Notes: generated from the letters alone by a model not told the origin. Positions 46,677-59,308 are shown, numbered from the stretch's first letter. The stretch: 64,000 nucleotides of DNA from Paraspadella gotoi (GCA_051294375.1 CM119269.1:23169497-23233496), one strand, 5' to 3'. A program made the numbers and translations.

Positions 46677-47089
46677 CACCTTTGAATTACCGTTCTTGTT
46701 TTCATTAAACTAAAGGCTGTTTAAGTGATTAGGGTAATATCATGTCGTATTGGTAATTAAATTACATTGGTAATTAAATTACAAACATTACGAAACATAA
46801 ACAAACAAACAAAATTACTTGCCGTTGAAACAACTCCGATGAAAATTAAGAAGAGGTTGAAAAACTCCAAACAAAAAAAGTTGAAGATTTTCATTTTCTT
46901 GAAGAGAAATTTAATTATTCTAAATCTCGGAAAAAAAAATGTGAGAAGAAATGATTTAAAGTTCGAAAAGCTCTATAGTGTAACTGGAAATTAAATTGTG
47001 AATTGTTTGTTTGAGAGTTATGATTTTGAAAGGATATTTAATTGTTGATAAACAAATTTGAGCAAACAATGTCGGATCTGCCCACGATC

Positions 47090-47345
47090 ATTATCGGTAA
47101 TTAATCAATTGATAATTAATTAATACAAGTTAATTAATTAATTAGTTAATTAATAATTAATTAATTAATTCAAGTTAATTAAATAAATAATTAAACCAAT
47201 TAATAAATTAATTTGATTTTAATTTAATTTAATTTTTGATCTGAAATGTTTGTTTTGATTGATTAATAAACTGATTAATTAATTATTGATAAATTAATTG
47301 ACTAATTGATTAAGTAACTGATTAATTATTTGATTAATTAATACA
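47090..47345. repeat. AATTAATT-rich palindromic tract
   Basis: Dense ttaattaatt/gattaatt repeats, self-complementary on every scale. Confidence 0.8.
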
Positions 47346-47464
47346 TCTTGCATTTACATTAAATATAAAAAGAAAAAGAAGCATAATCAATTAGTGAAAC
47401 AGTTTTTTTGTTTTTTTCCGTTTAAACTCATTTCCCTATCAATGCATTAAAGAATGTTTCAAAT

Positions 47465-47900
47465 GTATAAAAGGACCACTCGACAACAACAACAACAACG
47501 ACAACAACAACGACAACAACAACCGGAGTCGCTCGTCGTTTGTTTACGTTTGTTTTCTTCGTCATCAGATTCTCGACGCTGATTTGAAGACGACGACGAC
47601 GACGACGATGATGACGACGACAACGACGATGATGATGACGACCACGACGATGTTTACGACGACTACTAAGACAACCACAAAGACGACTAAAACGACGATG
47701 ATGATGACGACTACTAAGACAACCACAAAGACGACTAAAACGACGATGATGATGACGACGACAATGATGTAAACGATGACTAAAACAATGACGAAGATGA
47801 CTAAAATGACGATGATGACGACGACGATAACGTTGTTGACGACTAAGACGACGACGACAAAAACGACGAAGAAGATGACGACTACAACGACAAAGTCGAT
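47465..47900. repeat. CAA, ACG and GAT triplet arrays
   Basis: (AAC)n at 47,484-47,522 and (ACG/ATG)n at 47,588-47,880, including a 48-bp direct repeat (ACTACTAAGACAACCACAAA ...). The Thr/Met frames are artefacts. Confidence 0.85.
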
Positions 47901-48029
47901 GACTGCAAAACGATAAGAATCAGTCAGACACTAAAAAGTGAAAACTTGAAAATGTGAAGAAAATTTTTTTTTAAGGAGACGAAAGTTATGACGTCATAGA
48001 CGCTCAAAGTGAAAAGGTAATTTGGATTT

Positions 48030-48420
48030 AAAGCTCTCTTTTCCGAGAGTGCCCCATTTCTGTTTTTGGCTCTCTTTTCCGAGAGTGCTCTATTTCTGTA
48101 CATTTATCCCAGAACTTAATTTTAATCATAAATATATTATCCTAAATATATTATTAATTTTTTAAACTAATCCTAAACCCTAATCCTTAATCTTAATTCT
48201 TATCCCTAACTTAATCCTTGATCCTATACCCTAATCCTTAATATCAATCCTTAATCCTAAACTCTTATTGCTAATTTTTAATCCTAACCCTGACCTCAAA
48301 CCTTAAATGCTAATCCATAACCAAAATACCTAATCCTAATCCCAAACCTAGTGTTTAAAATTAATCACTAACCTAATCCCTAACCTAATCTGCAACTAAA
48401 AAAATTAATCTAATTCCGAA
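48030..48420. repeat. Degenerate CCCTAA island with hairpin border
   Basis: Two direct copies of GGCTCTCTTTTCCGAGAGTG (48,033 region and 48,070), each able to form a CTCTC/GAGAG hairpin, precede irregular CCTAATCC sequence. Related pieces (gggccactcccggaaaagtgagccc at 45,886 and ggaaaagagagcac at 46,241) suggest one old repeat family. Confidence 0.55.
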
Positions 48421-48665
48421 TTTAAGATAAAATGGGGCTTTCTAGGAAAATAAGGCTGATTAAATCATCTTATGATTAAACTACGGCGACGAAAGATAAC
48501 TTTATAATAAAAACTTTTCAATAGAATAAGTAGAACTCAAATTATTGAAAAATCACTGGACCTGTCAACATCTTTCACTTGTAACTTGTTTAATAAAACA
48601 TTTGTTTATATTCTAATAAATTTTAATTGATGATCGTTAAGCAAAATAAAACATTATTTACAATT

Positions 48666-48765
48666 TTACGACAAATTAGCTCGACAGGGTCCCTTGAACA
48701 TTTCGTAAATCGGATGAAATTCGTGATAATACCTTTCGACCAGAGAGCAAGCGGCATCCAAAAAC
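48666..48765 (-). CDS. Ig-domain protein, last exon
   Basis: Acceptor ttttctag, one base completing the previous codon, then FLDAACSLVERYYHEFHPIY and EMFKGPCRANLS followed by TAA. Two cysteines. No match to a known C-terminal domain comes to mind and there is no membrane helix, so this end is probably extracellular. Phase agreement with the preceding exon supports it. Confidence 0.65.
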
Positions 48766-48804
48766 CTAGAAAAGTCAAAAAAGTAATATTATTAGACTTA
48801 CTTT

Positions 48805-48809
48805 GTAGG

Positions 48810-48868
<59 letters not shown>
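48805..48868. repeat. CT microsatellite in Ig-gene intron
   Basis: (CT)n starting almost immediately after the donor of the 48,875-49,150 exon. Confidence 0.95.
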
Positions 48869-48871
<3 letters not shown>

Positions 48872-48874
48872 CAC

Positions 48875-49150
48875 AATCGCCGTTTATATGTCATAATTCC
48901 TTCAAAATCAAACAATGAACAATGCACACGTTCCACTGTTAATTCAGATTCCAATTTGCAAGTCAAATCTTCGCCAGAATTCTCGCTGCCCAACGCAAAA
49001 ATTTTGTTGGATTTTGTTTCGTAAAAAGTTTCCTTTTTAAAATAAAGAGGCTCATAATTAATATGTAAAGGGATGTTTTTAGCCTGGATCTTCTTATAAC
49101 ACATTCCGGATATATGATTCGGTTGAACAGAGGTCATTTCATTAACGTGA
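48875..49150 (-). CDS. Ig-domain protein, penultimate exon
   Basis: Reads HVNEMTSVQPNHISGMCYKK, then IQAKNIPLHINYEPLYFKKE and, near its end, CKLESELTVERVHCSLFDFE, up to a donor cgatt|gtgagt. The alternating hydrophobic pattern and Cys pairs suggest beta-sandwich ectodomain sequence, but I do not recognise the family. The right border is uncertain. With acceptor ttaactgtccag the intron to the next exon would be only 25 nt. Alternative acceptors further in (atccag at about 49,090) would give a normal intron of about 100 nt and a shorter exon. Confidence 0.55.
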
Positions 49151-49175
49151 CTGGACAGTTAATTTTTTTTTTTAC

Positions 49176-49365
49176 CAGTGGCCTACCCCCCAGTCTCTCA
49201 CGTGCGAATCGCTGGCAATTTTCAATTTTTCTTTGAGTTTGAGTTTATCTTGAGGAATTTCTCCTTTCCAAAATCCAGTCACGTTAACGATACATTCTGG
49301 GACATTTATGGTTTCTGCTTTAGCGTTTAGACCCTGGAACATTGGGCAGACCAGACTTCTGGGTT
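49176..49365 (-). CDS. Ig-domain protein, exon after Ig domain
   Basis: Acceptor ttttttttcag, then EPRSLVCPMFQGLNAKAETI and NVPECIVNVTGFWKGEIPQD, ending in a Lys-rich stretch and SDSHVRDWG. The leading E is completed by one base from the Ig exon, and the phase is exact. The exon end may be the gtaaaa donor at 49,175, or an earlier one (cac|gtgaga or ggg|gtaggc). Confidence 0.65.
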
Positions 49366-49675
49366 CTGAAAAAAAAATTAATAAAAAAATTAAAAAATCA
49401 GAGTTGAGAGGTTAACGGTTAACCAATTAGGTATAAAACAATGGCCACTTGGGTAGTGATTTAATGATACTATAATACTGAGAAAAAAAAAGATATTCTT
49501 GAAGATAAAAAAAAACTTTCTAAAATCTCTTACACTCTTTGTTTTTAATTGAACAGGATTTTAAATGAAATTAAAAGCTAGTCAACATTTTTAAATGCTC
49601 CCCGCCTTAGAATATTTATTACTGTAGTGTAAACAGTGTAGCTATTTTCAGTTACTGGCTTTTTCATTGCCTTAC

Positions 49676-49811
49676 CTAACACAACAACATAGTTGCTTTC
49701 ATTTCGTCCACTTTCCCAAACGCAGTCATACTGACCCCCGTTATCAGGGGTAACCTTTTCAATGGTGTATATGAAAGATCGCTTATCATCTTCGTTAACG
49801 GGAACTAATCT
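49676..49811 (-). CDS. Ig-domain protein, Ig-fold exon
   Basis: A 136-nt exon with acceptor attcctgcag and donor gttag|gtaagg. It reads RLVPVNEDDKRSFIYTIEKV then TPDNGGQYDCVWESGRNESN and YVVVL. The segment F-x-Y-T-I-x-x-V-x-x-D-x-G-x-Y-x-C, followed by a last strand YVVVL, is the hallmark of the second half of an immunoglobulin domain. An N-glycosylation site (NES) is present. Such domains mediate adhesion or receptor recognition at the cell surface. Confidence 0.8.
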
Positions 49812-49859
49812 CTGCAGGAATTAAATATTAAAATTAAAAATACGGCAGATTAGTTATAA

Positions 49860-51648
49860 AAGTTTTTTCCTGAAATTAAAAAAAAAAAATCATAAAGATG
49901 GAAAGACAAAGCCTATTATTTAATTTTAAAAAATGTCTAAAGAAGAAAAGTATAAAGTAGGGCAATGCACCAAGTACATCAAGTTCAGCCGGTAAAGTGT
50001 GAACTTGACTCTTTCCATATAGAACTGGTGGCTCATTGAATAATAGGGGGGTGATGAAAAATTGAGCGATTGAACATTATGGACATGTAATTAATGAATT
50101 TTAAATCGTTTAAAAATTTTTTTCTAAGCATAAAATATAGAAATCCAATTATTTATTAGTAATATCCTAATAAAAATCGTTAAATTTCAATTTTTAATTT
50201 TTAAGAACAGATTTAATTCGCCTTAAAAAAACTAAGAAACTTTTATACAATATGTTATATGCTATTTTAATGTTTATACCACAAAAAATGACTAAACTGT
50301 TTTAACATATATAAGTTTCTACTACAGAGAATAAAAAAGTCCTGAATTTTCACCTTTTCCCCTGTTTTAAATGCTGAAGACTACAAAATTTTTGATAACA
50401 TTCTTTATATTTTTGATTTAACTTTTTATGAAGAATCTGAATCTCTATTAAACGTTTTAAAAAAATATTTTTAAAATTTACTATTTTCTAAGATATTACT
50501 ACAAATATATTGTATTTTACTATTCTGTTCCCGAGATTATATGAACAAAATATTTTTTGTACTAGTTAATCATTCAAAAACTTTTTAAATTTTGTCCAAG
50601 GATATTACTATATCACTCAAACAAATAAATAGCATATGGCTTAAAAATCGTTCTTGTTTGTATGATTTTAGTTCAAATTAAATAATTTGAGAAGAAGGGT
50701 TAATAAAACTAGGAACATCAAGTTTTCAAAACCAGTTTTCTGATGACTAATTTGATAATGAAAAAGGTTTTGGGTTTCCCACCTTAAGGCTTATATCCTA
50801 TGAACCATTTTTTAGCATTTTAATATCAATTATTGAACAGGTATGGGTTTTTACTTTTTAGAAGTATGTTATAACTAATGTTATAACTTATGGAAAGATA
50901 AATAATTGAAAATTCTTAATAATCGCCTTAAAAAAAGAATTTATTATTCCTATTACTTAAAAAGCAAGAAAAATCTTTTAAAATATTAAAAATGATATCA
51001 TGAGCCTAGCTAAAGCTCTTGTTCTCACTTTGTCCCTTCATACTTTTGGCCATTTTTTCCCTGACCGCCCCCCATTTTATTTTAAATTCAGAATTAAGAT
51101 AATTTTTTGAGTTAAAGGATTTGGTGTAAGAGTTTAAAGGATTTAAATAGAAAATAGGGTTAGGGTTAAGATTATAAGTTTGGTTAAAGATTAGGGTTAA
51201 AAAATTAGAGTTAAAGTTAGGAAATAGGGTTAGGTTAAGATTATAAGTTGGTTTAAAGATTAGGGTTAAAATTAGAGTTAGGGTATAAGTTTAAAAACAT
51301 ATTTAGGTAAAATATTAAAGTTAGAATTAAGGAAGTAAAGAACCGAAATGTGGCACTCTCGAAATTTTATCACTTTATTATTTTTTTTCTTCTCTATTTA
51401 CATTAAAACTGTGCAACTGCGACAATGTAACTTACAAATTCACTTTATGTTTCAAGATTTTTTATTCTTGTCATAAACATTTGTAAACATTTCGTGTTTA
51501 TCGTCAAAAAACAACGAAAAAATGTTTACGCGGACAGAATTTTGTTGAAAGTCTCAGCCGAAATGAAGACGGACGACGACGACGACGATAACGACGCTGA
51601 AAACGTTCGATCCATGAATCACTGAAAATAAAGAGGGAGGGGAGGGAG

Positions 51649-51706
<58 letters not shown>

Positions 51707-51960
51707 AAGGAAAAATGAAAAGATATGTGACTGAAATAGAAAGAATTCCATGAAGTAGATTCCTCCATCGATTTTTAATTTTGTCAGAACGTTTACTCAT
51801 TTTTTACCCTATTTTTTTTGACAACGCTAAACGTTTCTCTGATTACGCGAAGTAGATTGTGGAATCAAAAAACTAGTAATATCAATATGTTAGTGTTTAT
51901 GTCTCGAATAGACGGAAAAAAAATCCTCGTTTAAAATTCATTCGGAAGTGAGGTAACGAA
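49860..51960. other. AT-rich intron-like stretch
   Basis: Lies between Ig-gene exons. Holds degenerate TTAGGG-like sequence (51,110-51,330), (GAC)n at 51,569-51,590 and (GA)n at 51,655-51,703. No exon seen. Confidence 0.6.
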
Positions 51961-51967
51961 GCCTTAC

Positions 51968-51992
51968 CAGTGGCATTGTCACCGTCGAACAT
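51968..51992 (-). CDS. Ig-domain protein, 25-nt microexon
   Basis: Acceptor tattttctag and donor ccactg|gtaagg enclose 25 nt reading (x)CSTVTMPL. It ends in phase 0, as the next exon (49,811) requires. It could supply the first Cys of the Ig disulphide, but the loop to the second Cys would be short. Such small exons can arise by chance. Confidence 0.4.
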
Positions 51993-51999
51993 CTAGAAA

Positions 52000-53360
52000 A
52001 TAATTATTTTTTATTTAATATGTTTGAAAGGGAAAATACAAAAATTCAGAATGCGGGTTCTGCTTGTATGCACATCAAGTAAAAATGTTTTTAAAAGTTT
52101 TAGGCACTTCCATGTCCTGGGGCTTGGGGGCAAAAGGCGAATTAAAAATTTTACCTTTTAATCAGTAAACAATGACATTCAAGATGAGTAGATTTTAATT
52201 TTTTTTCTTCACTGAAATTTTTATTTTAAGAAAGAAAAAAAGAAAGCTAAAAATAAATTATCTTTTTTTTCTATTTTAAAAAAAAATTATCAATACATTT
52301 AATACTAATCATATTGTCTTGCTTTCAAATATGTCCTCAGCTATGTAATTTTTAAAAATTTTATTATGATAAACATGCATGTGTTTCAATCTTTGGTTTG
52401 CAGTTGAAGATAATGAAAAATGAACGATTTTTTTCTCCACAGACAAGAAGGTAGACGTCCAGACTGTTTATATTAAGCTGAAAACATTTTGTATTTATCA
52501 TTTTTTATATTCAAAAAAAACATTTTATCAAGCTACTACATAAATTTTTTGCTTGTTTTTTACTTTAACTGAAAAAATGCAAGCAATTTTATGCAGTAGA
52601 GAAAATTTAATTGTAATCAAAATGTAATTAGTCTTCCTTTTTCTAAATTAAGAAAGAAAAACAACAAATTTCATATAGCTTCAATGAAATTTTTAATTGC
52701 AAAAAACTGTTATATACTTTAACTTCGATTTAAATAAAGGCTGTTTAAAGATTATGGATAAAATTTTAATAAAACTTATTTAGAAAGGTGTCCCATGATT
52801 AGGGCTTAAATTTAATACCTCGCCCACGTTCCTATCTCTTTTCTTTCAAAAGTTATTCAAGAAATAACTTTTTTTTTACCGTTAGAGAACTAAAGATTTG
52901 AACTTCGCAGTACAAATCTTTGTAATAAAAATTTCGGCAGAGCAGGAGTATCTCTCAATTTATCCTATTGGTACAAATACCTAAATTTCAAAATAAAAAC
53001 CTAAAGAAAAATTTTCTGCCTCTAGAGACTTATGACTTATCAGGTGTACCAAATTGTCTTACTCATTTATCGATTATGTTGGAAGAAATCAGTGAAACGT
53101 TTCCTCTTTTTTTTAAATAGTTTGTACTAGCGCGTCAGAAATCTAAGAAGAAACTCGAAAATTTTATTCTGACAAATTTTTGCCTTTCAAGGTGACGTTT
53201 ATGACTATATCTCAGAAATCATTGTAGGAATTTTAAAAAACGGTTTTTTGCAAGTGAATATTGATATCATCCTCCAGGGACCGGCATAAAAAATATATAA
53301 AAATATAATATGATATGTAGCTCGCGGGTGAGGTATCTACATGAAGGAAACATTATTATT
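52000..53360. other. AT-rich stretch without recognisable genes
   Basis: No exon or repeat of note. Confidence 0.6.
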
Positions 53361-53364
53361 GACG

Positions 53365-53978
53365 AGAGAGAGAGAGAGAGAGATGAGAGAGAGAAGAGAG
53401 AGAAAGAGAGAGAGAGAGAGATGGAAAAAATTTCCGAATACTTAAGTCGGATGATTGAAGACGTAAACGCGAAGAAGTGATTGAAAAGAGGATAGGAGGG
53501 AAAGAATAGGAGGGAAGAGAAAGAAAAAGAAGACAAGAGAAAGAGAAGAAAAGAAAAGAAAAAAGAAAAAAGAAAATAAACGATGGAAAGAGAGGAATAG
53601 GAGGAAGAGAAAAGAGAAAGAAAGAGAGAAGAAAAGAAGAAAAGAAAAAAAAAAGAAAAAAAATGATTAACGATTGAAAGAGAGGATAGGAGGGAAGGAA
53701 AAGAAAGAAGAGAAAGAAGAGAGAAAGAAAGAAAAAAAAAAAGAAAGAAACGATGAAAGAGAGGAATAGGAGGAAGAGAAAAGAAAAGAAGAGAAGAGAA
53801 AGAAGAAAGAAAAAGAAAAAAAGAAAAAAGAAAAGAAACGATTGAAGAGAGGAATAGGAGGGAAAGAGAAAGAAAAGAAAGAAGAGAAGAAGAAAAGAAA
53901 AGAAAAAAAGAAAAAAAAGATAATATTAATAATAATAATAATAAAATAATAATAATGATAATAATAATAATAATAATA

Positions 53979-54026
<48 letters not shown>

Positions 54027-54045
54027 TAATAATAATAATTAATTT
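53365..54045. repeat. GA, AAAGA and AAT repeats
   Basis: (GA)n at 53,363-53,420, about four copies of a roughly 110-bp unit (GAAACGATTGAAAGAGAGGA, TAGGAGGGAAAGAGAAAG, then AAAAGAAAA) at 53,475-53,920, and (AAT)n at 53,926-54,041. Confidence 0.85.
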
Positions 54046-54094
54046 CTGATATCCAAAGTACCTCAAGGACCGATAAATCATGGTGAAATAAGTA

Positions 54095-54445
54095 TTACCA
54101 AGAACGTTAATTTTAATGAGTTGTGCTTCGGTAACTTTAATTAATTAATTAATTAATTAATTAATAAATTAATTTATTAACATTAATTTCAATGAGTTGC
54201 GCCTCAGTAACTTTAATTAAATGATTAATTAATTAATGTTAATGTCTATGAGTTGCGTCTCAGTAACGTTAATTTAATATTAATTAATTAACGTCAATTT
54301 CAATGAGTTGCGCCTCAGTAACTTTAATTAATTAATTAATTAACATTAATTCTCAATAAGTTGCCCTCAGTAACTTTAATAAATTAATTAATTAATTAAT
54401 AACCATTAATTTCAATAAGTTGCCCTCAGTAACTTTCTTTCATGT
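54095..54445. repeat. About 60-bp tandem repeat
   Basis: Five to six copies of TTTCAATGAGTTGCGCCTCA, GTAACTTTAATTAATTAATT and AACATTAA. Confidence 0.85.
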
Positions 54446-54449
54446 GTAT

Positions 54450-56270
54450 TTCCTGGAGATCACGTGGCTAATAATGAAAGTTCCACTCGCATTGGAATAA
54501 GTGTTTTATTCTTCATATGATTTCTTTAGAAAAACAAAAGGCAGCGCTTGTAGTCGCTTAGAATTCAGGCTCTTTCCGGGACAAAGAAAAATATCAAAAG
54601 AGCAACGAAATGTTAAACGAAATAAGCCGCATTTCTTTTGTGATCTCGTGACCGTATTTTTACCTGGTCACCTGACTAAACAAATGCCATAAGCATTTAC
54701 TAATATCTTACAAGTCAGCCAAGTTGAACTTAAAATTGGGATGAGCATCGTTTCTAAACAACTCATTGTTTTATATCAATTTTGGTAGCGTTCGATAGAC
54801 AATTGCAAACATTATCTACATGCATAATTTCATCATAATCCGACAATCCGTTCAAAAGTAATCGCCAAAAGCAATCGCAAAAATCGCTCTTCAAATCGAT
54901 CAACTTTCGCTAATATCGAGCTCGTTTTGATCCAACAAAGATTAGTACTATGCGTAGTACTAAGCTTTAGAACCGGCGCACAGTGAGATCCTGACCTGAA
55001 TTTTTCAGAAAAATCCCGTTCAGTTAAAAATAATTTTTTATTATATATTAATTATAAGAATAATATTTTAAAAATTTATTTAAATATTAAATAATTAAGA
55101 AATAATTTTATATAATTTTAAATAAATAAAATAAATTATTTTATAATAAAATATATATTATTATAAGATTATATAATAATAATAAATAATAATAATAATA
55201 ATAATAAAATAATAATTATAATTAAAAAAATCAAATTAAAAAATAAAATATTTATATTTTATTTATTATTATTATTTTATTTTTATTATTATTATTATTG
55301 TTATTATTATTAAAATAAAAAATTAAATTTTTTTTGATTTTTTTATATTTAATATGATTATTATATTTTATTAAATTAAATTTTATTTTAATCTTATATT
55401 TTTTAATTATACCATAATAAAAAAAAATTATCGCAGTTTAAAAAAATTAATTAATTTTATTGTAAAATATAATTTTTTATATATATATATTTTTAATATA
55501 TAATACTACCTTTCTCGGATTGAATAAAAAATTTATTTTTAACACTATAATTATATTATATAAATATTTTATATATTATATAATAATATAAAAAATTTTA
55601 AAAAATTATTTTTCTAGCATTTAGGGCTCACAAGCAACACTGTGCGACGATTTTTGTTTTTAATAAGTTTTTATTGAACTTTTTTTAAATTTTGCAATTA
55701 TATTGAGAAAACGCTTTTTGAATTAAGCCCGCGCTCTACCTGATTTGAATAGTAAAATCAATACAGTATCTGTCAATTGTGTTCAAAATTGAAAAAAATG
55801 AAGGCTTGACTATACAGTTTTCACTTAAAAAACCAGTTCATTTGATTGCTTTATCAAGCAATTAAGATTGCAGAATTTTAATTTGGCTTTTTTTCATCAT
55901 GTAGAGAAGACAATAAGGTTTCGGAAACTGTACTGATATGTATGATTTTGGTCTTTTTTACTCAAGAGCCAGGAGGTTTTCTTGGAATAGGGAAAAAACG
56001 GTCTGACCAATCCATTTAAATACCATTTTTGGGCATGATAAAATGGGAATTTCGATCGCGCTCTACCTCCATTGGCTTCCCAAGACGCCAAGCTTTCGAA
56101 ATCTGCCCATATTGACATAATTTGTTTTAGCCTTGACTATGCAGTTTTGAATAGAAGTAAAATATAAAAGAATCTTGATCGGAGCTTCGATTCGAACGAT
56201 TGCGCATCTCTATTAAAATGAATCAGCAGTTCATGAAAATATGCAGCCTATAAGTTATGGTCATGTGAGA
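54450..56270. other. No gene seen; extreme AT-rich core
   Basis: 55,030-55,610 is nearly pure A/T with Asn/Ile/Lys-type frames only. A short GC-richer piece at 54,530-54,690 has no clear frame. Confidence 0.55.
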
Positions 56271-56274
56271 ACAT

Positions 56275-56511
56275 TTTTATTCAATCACGTGACAACACAA
56301 ACATGATACATATGCCGCATTAAAGTTCTTATGATATCATACCTTCAACAAAAATGAACTTCATTGATGCATAGTTAACCGACTTTAAAACGTAAGACAG
56401 ACAAACGGACAGACCGACAGACCAACCGACCGACAGACCACCGACCGACAGACCGACCGACCGACACTCAATTCTCTTATGGAGTTGCTCCGCGGGAAAT
56501 CGCGGCACAAC
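56275..56511 (-). mobile_element. MITE-like element, inverted copy 6 (one end)
   Basis: The right end cgcgggaaatcgcggcacaa, CAGACCGACAGACC units and ACTTTAAAACGTAAGACAGA match the family in inverse orientation. The other end is not recognisable. Confidence 0.5.
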
Positions 56512-56639
56512 TAAAAATTCGGCATAATAAATAATGATAACAAAAAAGCAAGGAAACTAGGCATAATATTTAACCACATATGAAATAAAATTGGTGCAAA
56601 CCATATAAAAAAAATCTTAAAAGCATAAGGAATCGAGCC

Positions 56640-56865
56640 TACTTTTGATGATAACCAAATATTGATGCGATGATAACCAAATATTGATGCGATGATAACC
56701 AATAATTGATGCGATGATAATAAAATAACTGATGTGATGATAATCAAATGATTGATGCGATGATAGTCATTCATTGATGTGATGATAATCATTCATTGAT
56801 ATGATGATAATCATCATTGATGCGATGATAGTCATTCATTGACGCGATGAGTCATTCATCGTAAA
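56640..56865. repeat. About 20-bp tandem repeat
   Basis: Around eleven copies of TTGATGCGATGATAATCATT. Confidence 0.85.
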
Positions 56866-56891
56866 TAAAACAAACAAATGCGTGTATGAAT

Positions 56892-56892
<1 letters not shown>

Positions 56893-56944
<52 letters not shown>

Positions 56945-56952
56945 TGAGAGAG
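56893..56952. repeat. GA microsatellite
   Basis: (GA)n. Confidence 0.95.
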
Positions 56953-57589
56953 GCTGGTCAGTTTTCACTCTCGTTTATATAAAGTATAATCAGAAGCTGG
57001 ACCGCCCTGCAGAGCTGAACTCGTTTTTCGACGTATCTGAGTAGGGACGAACTCTTTTCCTTTCCTTTGAATGAAATTTTAGATTGTTCTTTTTTTTAAG
57101 AAGAAACCAGACCGAGGTCAAATTTCATATTTGCATATTTAACTAATTTATAAATATTTATCCCAACTCAAATATTATTATTTTAAAAAAGAATAAAATG
57201 ATTAAATATATACACTAAAAAATTTACAATTTTAAAATTGTAAAAATTATTAGATAACAAAAAAGTAATGTTTAATTTGACAATATCTCTCTTCTCAACT
57301 CCTATTTTAGATATAATTTGCCATAGTGGCCGACCGGTCCAAAGTTACAGTAATAAACAAAAACAAAAAAAATTTTTTTGTTAGAAAGTTATATATGTAA
57401 AAAAAAAAAAAAAAAAATATATATGTAATTAAATTAATCCGCGCAATTGCCGGACATATAGCAGCTATATGTACAGCAGCAAGCTGATGTACATGTGACA
57501 TTGCCTGCATTATAAGTTATTTTTCCTTTTTTCTAAAAGGAATCCATGAAAATCTCGGATGTAAATTTGGGATTTTGTATAGAGAAAAA

Positions 57590-57893
57590 AATAAATGGCG
57601 ATAATAAAAGTTTTTAGAAGAAAAAATAATAAGAATTTTTCAAAAACGAACGGTCGGTACATAGAGAGAGAGACAGAGAAGAGAGAGAGAGAGAGAGAGA
57701 GTGAAAAAAAAGTGACTAAAAAATTTTTTTTTGTAAAAAAAAAAAGAGAGAGAGAGAGAGAGATAGAGAGAGCCGGAACTCGTTTACTCGTCGCGCAGTG
57801 ACGGAGGTAAAAAAACGGTGACTAAAAATTATTTTGTACAAAAAAAGAGATAGAAAGAGAGAAAGAGAGAGAGCAGACAGATAGAGAGAAAGA

Positions 57894-57935
<42 letters not shown>

Positions 57936-58025
57936 GGAACACGCTGTTTACTCGTTTACAAGTGAATAAATTTTTTTTTGTAAAAAAAAAAGAGAGAGAG
58001 AGTGAGAGAGAGAGAGAGAGACGAG

Positions 58026-58092
<67 letters not shown>

Positions 58093-58442
58093 TTTTCCCG
58101 CCAACGATACGCAATATTAGGTCACTCTTGTTTATATCGGCCGTGATCTCGGTCAAGTTGATTTTTTTATACACGTAACGCGTTATTAGGTCATGTTCCT
58201 CGACATTGTTTACTCGTTGCCCCCGCAACGGCCACGAAATCCAGGATGAAGTTAGTTATTCTTCACATTTTCTCAAAAAAATCCACGAAAATCTCAGATG
58301 TAAATTTGGGATTTTGTATTGAGAAAGAAGCGCGGAATAAAATGGCGATAATAAAAGTTTTTAGAAGGAAAGAATAATAAGAATTTTTTCAAAAAACGGT
58401 GGTAAAACAAAGTGAATAATTTTTTTTTGTAAAAAAAAAAAA

Positions 58443-58475
<33 letters not shown>

Positions 58476-58740
58476 GATGAGGAGAGACGGAGGGAGACGA
58501 GAGAGAGAGAGAGAGAGCCTGAACTCGTTTTTTTAAACGATTCAAGAAAAGGCAGCGCCTGATCAAATATATATGTTTTTAGAAAAGAAAAAAATAATCA
58601 GAAATTTTTCAAAAAACGAACGATCACGCAAGAGATCGCACACAAAGAGAGACGAGAGAAACTGAACTCGTTTTAAACGATTCAGAAAAGGCAAGCGCCT
58701 AAAAAAAAATATATATAAATTAAAAAATAAATAAAAGAAA
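57590..58740. repeat. Four-copy repeat with GA tracts
   Basis: Units sharing GTTTTTAGAAGAAAAAATAA, TCAAAAAACGAACG, AATTTTTTTTTGTAAAAAAA, (GA)n and CCGGAACTCGTTTACTCG start near 57,597, 57,785, 58,338 and 58,575. No coding capacity. Confidence 0.75.
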
Positions 58741-59308
58741 GGCAAAAAATGTTACAATGGTTTACAATTGGAAACTTTTCCAATTTTTTCCAATCGCAGC
58801 TTGTAAAAGATTTTATTTTTATTTGTATTAAAATTAAGATATAGCTTTCTCATTAAAAAAATCCTTTGAAGTTCCCATTTTTATTAGAAATTTAAAAAAA
58901 ATTTTTGAATTTCATCTTCAATATTATATACTGCAATATGTAAATTAGCTTAAAGCATTCTATATACTAATTTGGATATTATAATGAGTACTATAATCTC
59001 ATTTGCATATTGCAGTAAATCATAATGAAAGTGGAAATTCAATACAAAAATTACTTAAATCCAAATGTAATATAGAAATAATCACAGCTATTTTTCAAGA
59101 TGAAAAGCCATATCTAAATTTTTTAACTTACTATGATCGCACACTTTTGTAAAACTTTATCATAATTCATAATATTTTATTTTAAAAAAAAACGGTAATC
59201 ACAGCCAAACCTATAAAAGCGTAGTGAGTTTTTATATATGAAAACAGCGTACCACGACGAACGACGACGACGACGTCACAAAGAAGCAACCCTAAAACAT
59301 TATAAGAA

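Noticed and set aside
48150-51330. Telomere or subtelomere
   Set aside because: The TTAGGG-like repeats are heavily diverged, in short internal patches on both strands, and flanked by gene exons.
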